NCBI GenBank assembly: GCA_903860915.1
Contig: CAIOSJ010000018.1
Coordinates: 1-64,000, forward strand
Direction: 5' to 3'
Length of the DNA: 64,000 nt
Origin: an uncultured Actinomycetes bacterium
Lineage (GTDB): Bacteria > Actinomycetota > Acidimicrobiia > Acidimicrobiales > RAAP-2
Shown: positions 45,560 through 53,089 of the stretch, piece by piece
How the letters are laid out: each line of letters begins with the position of its first letter
Numbering within the stretch: position 1 is the first letter of the stretch
The notes under the pieces: generated by a model
What the model was told of the DNA's origin: nothing
Databases searched by the model: none
Seen by the model: the letters and a program-made list of their open reading frames with translations, nothing else
Translations under genes and position numbers: made by a program

Positions 45560-46021
45560 ATGTCAAATCTCGACGACCTCTACCGCGAAATAATCCTCGA
45601 TCACTATCGTTCCCCGCGTAATCGCGGAGAACTGGCTACCCCACCAGCCTGCCGAGCCGAAGGATTTAACCCCCTCTGCGGTGACGAAATCACGGTCTTC
45701 ATCCAGGTCGAAAATGATGTTCTCGTTGATATTAAAATTTCTGGTCACGGTTGCTCAATCTCCCAATCATCGGCGTCGCTGATGTCCGCAGCCGTAAAGG
45801 GCAAGACCCTCGACCAGGTACACCAGGCCATCGCGACTTTCAAGCAACTCATGACCGTTCACGAGGCCAATATTGATGACCCCGAGCCCGTAGCCGTAGA
45901 CATTCGCGCCCTCGGTGAACTCGCGGCACTCCAGGGCGTCGTTAAATTTCCCGTTCGTATTAAGTGTGCGATTCTCGCCTGGAACACCCTTGATCAGGGC
46001 CTCCAGGACTTTGTTTCCTAG
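45560..46021 (+). CDS. sufU: SufU zinc-dependent sulfurtransferase
   Basis: The 153-aa protein has the three Cys and Asp of SufU: NPLCGDEI, GHGCSISQSSASLM and RIKCAILAW. In Gram-positives SufU takes persulfide from SufS and hands it to SufB. The stop overlaps the LCP gene stop by 4 nt tail to tail. Confidence 0.95.
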   Translation: MSNLDDLYREIILDHYRSPRNRGELATPPACRAEGFNPLCGDEITVFIQVENDVLVDIKISGHGCSISQSSASLMSAAVKGKTLDQVHQAIATFKQLMTVHEANIDDPEPVAVDIRALGELAALQGVVKFPVRIKCAILAWNTLDQGLQDFVS

Positions 46022-47361
46022 GGGGAGCAGGGAACTGGATTGAAGTAGTTACCAGTGGGCAGCGTGGTGGTCGGAATTGAACCACCGCCTGGCGTGGTTA
46101 CCGGCACGGTCGTCGTAGTCGTGCTGGTGGTGGTGGTTGGAATGACCGGCGGCATTGTCGGCACCAAATTCTTATTGGGTGGAGGCATCGTCGGCAGCGT
46201 TAATTCGTTGCCGAAAATCTTGACGAGAAGTTCCTGTGCCGCTGGCTGATTGACGACCAGCGAGTCGCCGTAATAACGTAAATTTCCCGCTGAGATCACC
46301 GGCAGCATGTACGTCTGGAAATTGGCGGAGTTCAGTGAGTGGAATTTCACGGCGAGACCAACCAGGAAATTCGGTGTGAATTTGCTATCGATTGAAATGC
46401 CCTGGGGAATGATTGAAAGAAAAGAAATGATATTCGCTGGGTTGTACTGTGATTTTCCTCGCTCGATCATCCCGCGTAAGAACGCGTCCTGACGAGCAAT
46501 TCGTCCGTAGTCACTCGAACCATCACCCATCCATCGACCATTGCGGTAATACTCAAAGTGCCGGCTACGGGCCACTGCGAGGGCCTGGAAGCCAGTCACC
46601 AACTGACATCCCGTATGGGTGATATTCAATCCCGAGTAAGCATCTCGCGCCGGATAGGGGAAATTAAGAAAAACCCCACCGAGCGCCACAGCCGAGTTCA
46701 TAACCCCCGCGAAACCCACCACAATCACGTGATTGATTGGAATACCGAACGTTTTTTGAATTGTTTGGACGAGTAAGTCGGGACCGGAGAAGAAAGTCGA
46801 ATTAATTTTTCCGAAGGGAGTCTGAAAGAGTGCCTGCGCTGGCGGCAAAAGTTGTACGAGGGTGTCGCGGGGGATCGAAATGACGTCAATGGTCCCCTTG
46901 CCAGGGTCGATGTGCATGATCTTGATTACGTCGCTTCTTTGACCCGCTGCCGAGCCAGCTGTGGCTCCGGTTTGGGCCGCCACAGCCCCCGTCAATCCAA
47001 CTCGCGAGTCTGAGCCTATGGAGAGCACGTTGAAGGGCTGGCCATCGATTGTGGGTAATTCACTCCCGGCGGTAAATTTAGTAATGGAATTAAAAACATG
47101 CTGAAAGTAAAGGTATCCACCGCCAGCGAGGGCAGCAACGAGAACAACCATTGCGAGGCCGGAACGCTGCAAGATTTTCCGATGTTCTGATACCCAGCGT
47201 GTGGCTACGGTGATGAGCCCACGGTCGGCTTTCACGACGCCATTGTGCTGGTCAATAGCATCACCCAAGGCCACTAAGCGCTGCTCGTTAGCGAGGGTGC
47301 GGCTGGCACTTCGGCCCGTTCTCGCCGACCTGTTGGGTGCGCGGTGTTGTCCTTCAGCCAT
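46018..47361 (-). CDS. LytR-CpsA-Psr (LCP) family cell-wall ligase
   Basis: The 447-aa protein has a cytoplasmic N-terminus of about 70 residues, one membrane helix (GLAMVVLVAALAGGGYLYF), and an extracytoplasmic LCP domain with IDVISIPRDTLV and GINHVIVVGF-like phosphate-binding positions (here PINHVIVVGFAG). The tail is Thr-rich (TTTTSTTTTTVP) and low complexity. LCP enzymes attach polysaccharides to peptidoglycan, fitting the xylose/rhamnose genes in the window. ATG lies 6 nt after TAAGTT. Confidence 0.93.
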   Translation of the reverse strand: MAEGQHRAPNRSARTGRSASRTLANEQRLVALGDAIDQHNGVVKADRGLITVATRWVSEHRKILQRSGLAMVVLVAALAGGGYLYFQHVFNSITKFTAGSELPTIDGQPFNVLSIGSDSRVGLTGAVAAQTGATAGSAAGQRSDVIKIMHIDPGKGTIDVISIPRDTLVQLLPPAQALFQTPFGKINSTFFSGPDLLVQTIQKTFGIPINHVIVVGFAGVMNSAVALGGVFLNFPYPARDAYSGLNITHTGCQLVTGFQALAVARSRHFEYYRNGRWMGDGSSDYGRIARQDAFLRGMIERGKSQYNPANIISFLSIIPQGISIDSKFTPNFLVGLAVKFHSLNSANFQTYMLPVISAGNLRYYGDSLVVNQPAAQELLVKIFGNELTLPTMPPPNKNLVPTMPPVIPTTTTSTTTTTVPVTTPGGGSIPTTTLPTGNYFNPVPCSP

Positions 47362-47367
47362 AGCTCC

Positions 47368-47373
47368 AACTTA
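47368..47373 (-). promoter_or_regulatory. -10 box of the LCP gene (leaderless)
   Basis: TAAGTT-GGAGCT-ATG; this separates the LCP gene transcriptionally from sufC2 upstream. Confidence 0.6.
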
Positions 47374-47399
47374 CCAACCAGTGGCTAGTGAAAAACTAC

Positions 47400-48122
47400 T
47401 TACTGCGCACGGAATGGTTCGTAGCCATCACGTTCTAGAATTTCGGCCAACTCTGGACCACCACTCGCTACGATTCGGCCCGCACTCATCACGTGAATTG
47501 TGGTGGGCTGCAGTTCGTTCAGTAGTCTACGGAAATGGGTAATGGCAATAATTCCCAGACCCCATTCGCTCGTGGCGGCGAAGAGGCGTCGAGCTACCAA
47601 ACCCAACGCGTCGACATCAAGGCCCGAGTCAATTTCGTCGAGAATTGCGAAGTGTGGTTGTAGGACTCCGAGCTGAACAATTTCAGCGCGCTTTTTCTCG
47701 CCACCCGAGAGATCCACGTTCACGAATCTTTCAAGAATTTCTGGTCGCAGCGCGACGAAATCTGCCTCTCGTCGAAGACTCTCGTGCACAGTGGCGGGAT
47801 TGGCTCCCGCCGCGACGAGCATGTCCGTCGGCCGCACACCGGGAATTTCTAGTGGCTGCTGCAGTGCGAGGAAAAGACCCTCTCGCGTTCGTAGTGATGG
47901 AGACATGGTCAATAGCTCGACGCCATCCAGGGTGGCCGAACCACCGGTAATGGTGTAGCCCGGGCGACCGGTGAGGGCGTGGGCCAAAGTACTCTTGCCA
48001 GAGCCGTTCGGGCCCATCACGGCGTGCACTTCACCAGAATTCACGGTGAGTGAAAGACCACGGATGATTTCCTTGTCACCCACTGAAACGTGCAAGTCGC
48101 TGATAACGAGTTGGTGCGTCAC
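47400..48122 (-). CDS. sufC: Fe-S cluster assembly ATPase SufC, second copy
   Basis: The 240-aa ATPase has Walker A GPNGSGKST, signature LSGGEKKRAEIVQ and Walker B AILDEIDSGLDVDAL, so it looks functional. It differs clearly from the plus-strand copy across its length, so it is not a recent duplicate. It sits at the position expected for sufC in actinobacterial sufB-sufD-Rieske-sufC operons and overlaps the Rieske gene by 4 nt. Confidence 0.94.
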   Translation of the reverse strand: MTHQLVISDLHVSVGDKEIIRGLSLTVNSGEVHAVMGPNGSGKSTLAHALTGRPGYTITGGSATLDGVELLTMSPSLRTREGLFLALQQPLEIPGVRPTDMLVAAGANPATVHESLRREADFVALRPEILERFVNVDLSGGEKKRAEIVQLGVLQPHFAILDEIDSGLDVDALGLVARRLFAATSEWGLGIIAITHFRRLLNELQPTTIHVMSAGRIVASGGPELAEILERDGYEPFRAQ

Positions 48123-48433
48123 GGGAGGTCCACCTCTACTTGCCCGTCGACGACGCGAACCGTGTAGGTCGGTACCGCGCGGGTAGCTGGGAATGACGTG
48201 GGCTGCCCGGAGGCGACATCGAACATTGCTCCGTGTCGCTCACATTCAATCTCGCGAGTCTCCGCATTGACTTCCCCTAGCGAGAGAGGAAAGTCTTCGT
48301 GCGAGCAACGATCATCGAGAATGAACAGGTCTTCGCCGAATCGTACGACGACCAGATTGCGCGATCCCACGCGATGGGCCGAGGCCGATCCGTCGGGAAA
48401 AGTGCTGAGGTCGCCGAGTTGAGTCGTGGTCAT
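48119..48433 (-). CDS. Rieske-type [2Fe-2S] ferredoxin
   Basis: The 104-aa protein has the Rieske ligands CSH and CERHGA (CxH...CxxH), typical of small ferredoxins of the non-heme-oxygenase type. In many actinobacteria such a protein lies inside the suf operon, between sufD and sufC, exactly as here. It overlaps both neighbours by 4 nt. Its role in cluster assembly is inferred only from position. Confidence 0.92.
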   Translation of the reverse strand: MTTTQLGDLSTFPDGSASAHRVGSRNLVVVRFGEDLFILDDRCSHEDFPLSLGEVNAETREIECERHGAMFDVASGQPTSFPATRAVPTYTVRVVDGQVEVDLP

Positions 48434-49662
48434 CGGGTCACCTTGGCGAGTACGTCCGAGACGTGTTGTTCCACCAGAGCTGCGATAGGCCGCGGGAGCG
48501 AGTCGGTCATTTCATTAAAGAATCCCTGCACCATCAGACGTTCGGCTTCGTCACGTACAACCCCACGCGACTCGAGGTACCAAATCTGCATTTCGTCGAG
48601 TGGTCCCACGCTCGACGCGTGCGCGCACACAACGTCGTGTTCGCGGATATCAAGGTTGGGTACCGTGTCGGCGTGCGCCTGCTCGGAGAGCAGCAAATTG
48701 ACATTGGTTTGGCGTGCGTCGGTACGCCCAGCGCCCTTTTCGATTTCAATGAGTCCGGTGTACACCGAGCGGGCCGTGTCGGCCACCGCGCCCTTGGACA
48801 TCAACAAGGAACGTGAGCGGCCAACTTTATGATTCTGGTGCGTGCGAAAGTCATGCACCTGATCGCCCGAACCAAGGAAAGTGGTGTGCAACTCGTTCGA
48901 TGCTCCAGTACCCAGAAACTCAGCGTCATTACGCGCGCGGTTGTAGTGGGACCCCAGCCCAACCACCGACTGACGCATACGAGCATCTCGGCTCAGTAAC
49001 GTGGTGGTGCGAGCGATGTGCCAGGCGGAGGTAGCTAAACGTTGATAGGTGGCCAAGGTCAATTCGGCGTTCTCGTTTACGACAAACTCGCCGACCGGTA
49101 CGACGAGCGCGTCTTCGCCGCCGAGGAGGAATTCAATAACTTGTAGTGAACCACCCCGAGCGACGTCAATACGGACGTTCAGAAATACCGAAGAGCTCGC
49201 GGCGTCGTGAACAATCACGATCGGACCATCGAGCACCACGTTGGCCCCGACCCGGATGGTCAGGGCGCAGGGAGCCATGGCTCCGCTGAGCAGGGAGAAG
49301 GCGTCGTCAGCGTATCGTTCAGCAAAAGTGACGTCACCGCAGGCCTCACCAGTTGGCTCCGCACTAATCGCGACCCCGGGGTGTGATCCCGTCACTTCAC
49401 GCAACTCACCATCGTGAGTGCGAATCACAATGCACGCTACCGCGAGGGTACTAGCGATATCTTCCGGTAGATCTCTCGTGGGGGACGACTCACCGAGTGT
49501 GTACTGCTCCAGAGAAAAATCCTGCAGTGGAGCGTAACGCCAGACTTCATCCCTGGTCGTAGGCAATTGAACGGACTCGAAGAGCTCGAGCAACTGGCGA
49601 CGACGTTGCGATGAGGAATCTGTTCCGAGGCGGTCGGTGGCGGCGTCGAGGAAGGTGGTCAT
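48430..49662 (-). CDS. sufD: Fe-S cluster assembly protein SufD
   Basis: The 410-aa protein has the SufB/SufD beta-helix and C-terminal helices. The segment VVCAHASSVGPLDEMQIWYLESRG matches the SufD region carrying the conserved cluster-forming His. A TACATA box and CCTCCT precede ATG, giving an imperfect leaderless pattern. It heads a sufD-Rieske-sufC2 transcript; sufB is 2 kb upstream in its own transcript. Confidence 0.93.
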   Translation of the reverse strand: MTTFLDAATDRLGTDSSSQRRRQLLELFESVQLPTTRDEVWRYAPLQDFSLEQYTLGESSPTRDLPEDIASTLAVACIVIRTHDGELREVTGSHPGVAISAEPTGEACGDVTFAERYADDAFSLLSGAMAPCALTIRVGANVVLDGPIVIVHDAASSSVFLNVRIDVARGGSLQVIEFLLGGEDALVVPVGEFVVNENAELTLATYQRLATSAWHIARTTTLLSRDARMRQSVVGLGSHYNRARNDAEFLGTGASNELHTTFLGSGDQVHDFRTHQNHKVGRSRSLLMSKGAVADTARSVYTGLIEIEKGAGRTDARQTNVNLLLSEQAHADTVPNLDIREHDVVCAHASSVGPLDEMQIWYLESRGVVRDEAERLMVQGFFNEMTDSLPRPIAALVEQHVSDVLAKVTR

Positions 49663-49722
49663 AGGAGGTATGTAGTAACTGGTTAAGTCTAAGGGCGATT
49701 GACACGAGACCGAGCGAGCCGG

Positions 49723-49730
49723 TTATAGGC
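49723..49730 (+). promoter_or_regulatory. Candidate promoter of the crotonase gene
   Basis: TATAGGCT about 30 nt before the ATG; unlike many genes here this one has a short leader with an AAAAGGAA ribosome site. Confidence 0.4.
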
Positions 49731-49758
49731 TCTCCAGCAATCGACCAAAAGGAATTTC

Positions 49759-50592
49759 ATGAGTTTTCAGTCCGACGTTCTCAGCCTCGAAGTTGCCAAC
49801 AATATTGCGATTTTGCACCTCGACCGCCCCGAGGCTCGTAACGCGATGGGCAAAGCCCTCTGGGAGGGACTCACGGCGGTTGCCGAGGAAATCAACTCGC
49901 GAGACGACATCCGCGTCGTCGTTCTCGCCGCGCGGGGACCACACTTCACCGTCGGGCTTGACCTCAAAGAGGTGGGCGCATCACTCGGGCAGGGACTCGG
50001 CGGAAGGGGTGGATCTCAAGCGGTCTCCAACGCCCGCACCTACCAGGCCATTCGTGACCTCCAAAATTCAGTGACGGCCATTGCTCATATTCGCGTACCG
50101 GTGATTGCCGCCGTTCACGGCTACTGCATTGGTGGTGGCGTCGACCTCATCTGCGCCTGTGACATTCGCCTCGCATCCAGCGACACTATTTTTTCTATTC
50201 GAGAAGCCAAGATTGCTATCGTGGCCGATCTCGGGACGCTGCAGCGGCTCCCCCACATCGTGGGCGCCGGCCACGTCGCCGAATTGGCCTACACCGGCAA
50301 GGACTTCACCACCGATCGTGCGGAGCGTATCGGCCTGATCAATGAGGCCGTCGAGGGTGGTGCCGATGGCGTTCTTGCCGCGGCCCTCACGATGGCAGGT
50401 GAAATTGCCGCTAACCCGCCCCTCGCGGTGCAGGGTACCAAGGCCGTGCTCGCAGCGAATGATGGCAGAACGGTGGAAGAGGGTTTGGACTACGTCGCGT
50501 GGTGGAATACGGCCTTCTTGCAAACGAATGATCTCACCGAAGCAATGACCGCCTTCATGGAGCGTCGTCCGGGTAATTTTTCGGGTAGCTAA
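49759..50592 (+). CDS. Crotonase-family enzyme, dienoyl-CoA isomerase-like
   Basis: The 277-aa protein has the oxyanion-hole segments HFTVGLDLKEV and HGYCIGGGVDLICACD. The active-site stretch IREAKIAIVADLGTLQRLP keeps the acidic pair (Glu in REAKI and Asp in VADLGT) seen in delta3,5-delta2,4-dienoyl-CoA isomerases, which favours that activity over hydration. It is inserted on the plus strand between sufB and sufD. A beta-oxidation role for unsaturated fatty acids is likely. Confidence 0.88.
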   Translation: MSFQSDVLSLEVANNIAILHLDRPEARNAMGKALWEGLTAVAEEINSRDDIRVVVLAARGPHFTVGLDLKEVGASLGQGLGGRGGSQAVSNARTYQAIRDLQNSVTAIAHIRVPVIAAVHGYCIGGGVDLICACDIRLASSDTIFSIREAKIAIVADLGTLQRLPHIVGAGHVAELAYTGKDFTTDRAERIGLINEAVEGGADGVLAAALTMAGEIAANPPLAVQGTKAVLAANDGRTVEEGLDYVAWWNTAFLQTNDLTEAMTAFMERRPGNFSGS

Positions 50593-50939
50593 CGCTTCCA
50601 GAATTTCCAACCGCGGCGCTGGCGCTGCGCGGCTAGTTCCTCAAGATCTCGACGACGTTGATCGAAGAATTCCGGAGCCACCGCATTCACGATTTCAGCC
50701 GCCGAATTCAACACGTCTTGTCGGGCCTCGAGCGATGGCCCCGGCGCTTCACCCACTGGTGGTTCCACCAAGGTGCCGTGGGACCAGCCCACGTCGGCGA
50801 ATCGTCGTTCGTAGGTAACACAATCGCTGGGGCAGTTCCATGGTTGGTCCGGGGCATTTCCCAAAACACAGAAGCGAGCCACCTCGCCAGATTCGTAGGT
50901 TCTACTTTGAAAGTGCTTGCACTCTTGTCGCATTGCCAT
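50589..50939 (-). CDS. Small four-cysteine protein of unknown function
   Basis: The protein of about 116 aa begins MAMRQECKHF and has four Cys spaced C-x16-C-x11-C-x3-C in its first 45 residues, with conserved-looking aromatic and Gly positions between them, then an acidic helix and a basic C-terminus (RRGWKFWKR). The Cys set could bind zinc or an Fe-S cluster; its place inside the suf locus is suggestive but may be chance. The start at 50939 is chosen over the ORF track's 50975. Its stop overlaps the crotonase stop by 4 nt. Confidence 0.7.
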   Translation of the reverse strand: MAMRQECKHFQSRTYESGEVARFCVLGNAPDQPWNCPSDCVTYERRFADVGWSHGTLVEPPVGEAPGPSLEARQDVLNSAAEIVNAVAPEFFDQRRRDLEELAAQRQRRGWKFWKR

Positions 50940-50969
50940 TACATCATCGTGCCACGTCGGCACCGTGGC

Positions 50970-50975
50970 TACCAT
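50970..50975 (+). promoter_or_regulatory. -10 box of the GNAT gene (leaderless)
   Basis: TACCAT-TCAGCC-ATG. Confidence 0.65.
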
Positions 50976-50981
50976 TCAGCC

Positions 50982-51608
50982 ATGGTCACTCCAACTTTTT
51001 CTCTTGACTCTCGACCCCTAACAAAGCGCAACCTCAATGAAATTGCGGTAGTTGCCAGTCGAGCGTTCTACACCGATCCATTCTTCGTCTTTCTCTCGAA
51101 CCGAGCCATGACTCGTAGTCGGGGTCTCACGCTCTTTTTCCGCGCCAACATCCGGCACTGGAGCACGGGGAGAATTGTCACAGTTCGCGACGATACCGAT
51201 CGAGTGGTCGGAGCGGCGGCGTGGCTGCCCACCGGCGCCTATCCACAATCCGTGACGACACAGCTAGCCCAGACGCCGGGAGTGCTTCGAGCGCTCTACA
51301 GAAATCCAGCGGCTCTCCGCAAAGGCTTTGGCTACCTCACCGCCATTGCAAAAAATCACATTCGCGATCCTCACTGGTATTTGTTTCTTCTCGTCACGGA
51401 TCCCGAACTACAGCGCCGAGGTATCGGGGCAATGCTGATGAATGAAGCCCTCGAACAGATAGACCGCGAGGGAGTGTCGTCCTACCTAGAAACCCAGAAG
51501 GAAGACAACATCGCCTACTACCGCCGCTTCGGTTACGAGTTGGTGCAGACACTGTCACCCGTCGATGGTGGACCACCGCTCTACGCGATGCGCCGACCTA
51601 GTCACTAA
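50982..51608 (+). CDS. GNAT-family N-acetyltransferase
   Basis: The 208-aa protein has the acetyl-CoA motif VTDPELQRRGIGAMLMNEAL near residue 145 and the late YLETQKEDNIAYYRRFGYE, typical of GNATs. The substrate is unknown. The ORF track's start 324 nt upstream is antisense to the four-Cys gene; ATG at 50982 is fixed by the 6-nt promoter spacing. The stop overlaps the sufB stop by 4 nt. Confidence 0.9.
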   Translation: MVTPTFSLDSRPLTKRNLNEIAVVASRAFYTDPFFVFLSNRAMTRSRGLTLFFRANIRHWSTGRIVTVRDDTDRVVGAAAWLPTGAYPQSVTTQLAQTPGVLRALYRNPAALRKGFGYLTAIAKNHIRDPHWYLFLLVTDPELQRRGIGAMLMNEALEQIDREGVSSYLETQKEDNIAYYRRFGYELVQTLSPVDGGPPLYAMRRPSH

Positions 51609-53005
51609 CCGATTGAACCTTCCATCTGCAGTTCAATCAGTCGGCTCCACTCAACGGCGTACTCCATGGGCAAGGTTCTGGTCACTGGTTCAATGAAGCC
51701 ATTAACGATCATGCCCATGGCCTGGGCTTCCGTGAGCCCCCGGCTCATGAGGTAGAAGAGCTGGTCGTCTCCGATTCGAGACACGGTCGCCTCGTGGCCA
51801 ATCGACGCGTCACGCTCACCTACTTCCATGTAGGGCTTGGTCTCAGAAATCGACATCTCGTCCAAAATCAGTGCATCGCAACGCACGAAAGATTTGGCCC
51901 CCCGAGCGCCCTCTTCAACTTTGACGAGCCCACGGTAGGTGGTCTGGCCACCATCCTTCGAGATGGACTTCGAAATAATCGTCGAAGTAGTTTCGGGGGC
52001 GCAGTGGACCATCTTGGCACCAGCATCCTGGACTTGACCCGGACCGGCGTAGGCCACGGAGAGTACTTCTCCCGACGCCTTCGGACCCATGAGATAGACC
52101 GACGGGTACTTCATGGTCAGTCGCGAACCAATATTTCCGTCAATCCACTCGACGTGGGCTTCCGCTTCTGCGCGCGCTCGCTTGGTCACTAGGTTGTACA
52201 CGTTGTTCGACCAGTTCTGAATTGTGGTGTAGGTGATACGCGAGCCCGGCAGGGCGACGAGTTCCACGACTGCTGAGTGCAGCGAGTCCGTCGAATACAC
52301 CGGCGCGGAGCAGCCCTCGACGTAGTGAACCTGCGAACCCTCGTCGGCGATGATAAGAGTTCGTTCGAACTGACCCATATTCTCAGTGTTGATTCGAAAG
52401 TAAGCCTGCAATGGTTGGTCCACGTTCACACCCGGTGGAACGTAAATGAAGGATCCACCCGACCACACCGCGGAGTTAAGGGCCGCGAACTTGTTGTCAT
52501 TCGGCGGAATAACCGTACCGAAATATTTACGCACGAGATCTGGGTATTCACGAACGGCGGTGTCCATGTCACAAAACAGAACACCGAGACTCTCGAGGTC
52601 CTCACGGTTACGGTGGAAGACGACTTCAGATTCGTACTGAGCGGTGACTCCGGCGAGATACTTCCTCTCGGCTTCGGGAATACCGAGTCGTTCGTAGGTG
52701 TTTTTGATCGCGTCCGGCAGATCCTCCCAGCGATCTACTTGATTTTCGGTTGGCTTGATGTAGTAGTAGATGTCGTTGAAGTCAAGGTCGGGCATGCGCT
52801 CAGCGAACCAGGGCAGCATCGGCTTCTTTTCAAAACGCTTGAGGGCGTTCAAACGGAAGTCTCTCATCCACTGAGGCTCACTCTTGATGTCGCTCATCTC
52901 ACGAACGATGGCCTCGTTTATGCCCTTTTTTGGCTTAAAAACGGGCGCCATGTCGTCGCTCCACCCGAGTTGGTAGCGACTGAAATCCAAGTTATCTAAG
53001 GCCAC
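51605..53005 (-). CDS. sufB: Fe-S cluster assembly protein SufB
   Basis: The 466-aa scaffold protein has GSFIYVPPGVNVDQPLQAYF, the beta-helix core, and the cluster-forming Cys in FVRCDALILDEMS, aligned with the conserved Cys of SufB. It forms the SufBC2D complex with SufD and one of the SufC proteins. AAGGAGA precedes GTG at 53005. It is separated from sufD by three genes on other transcripts, unlike the usual contiguous sufBD order. Confidence 0.96.
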   Translation of the reverse strand: MALDNLDFSRYQLGWSDDMAPVFKPKKGINEAIVREMSDIKSEPQWMRDFRLNALKRFEKKPMLPWFAERMPDLDFNDIYYYIKPTENQVDRWEDLPDAIKNTYERLGIPEAERKYLAGVTAQYESEVVFHRNREDLESLGVLFCDMDTAVREYPDLVRKYFGTVIPPNDNKFAALNSAVWSGGSFIYVPPGVNVDQPLQAYFRINTENMGQFERTLIIADEGSQVHYVEGCSAPVYSTDSLHSAVVELVALPGSRITYTTIQNWSNNVYNLVTKRARAEAEAHVEWIDGNIGSRLTMKYPSVYLMGPKASGEVLSVAYAGPGQVQDAGAKMVHCAPETTSTIISKSISKDGGQTTYRGLVKVEEGARGAKSFVRCDALILDEMSISETKPYMEVGERDASIGHEATVSRIGDDQLFYLMSRGLTEAQAMGMIVNGFIEPVTRTLPMEYAVEWSRLIELQMEGSIG

Positions 53006-53089
53006 GGCGTCTCCTTGAAGAGTTATTCCTATTTAGATAGTACTAACTCGCGACGGTCGCGTGTCGTTAAAAACTGGCAGAGTATCTAC

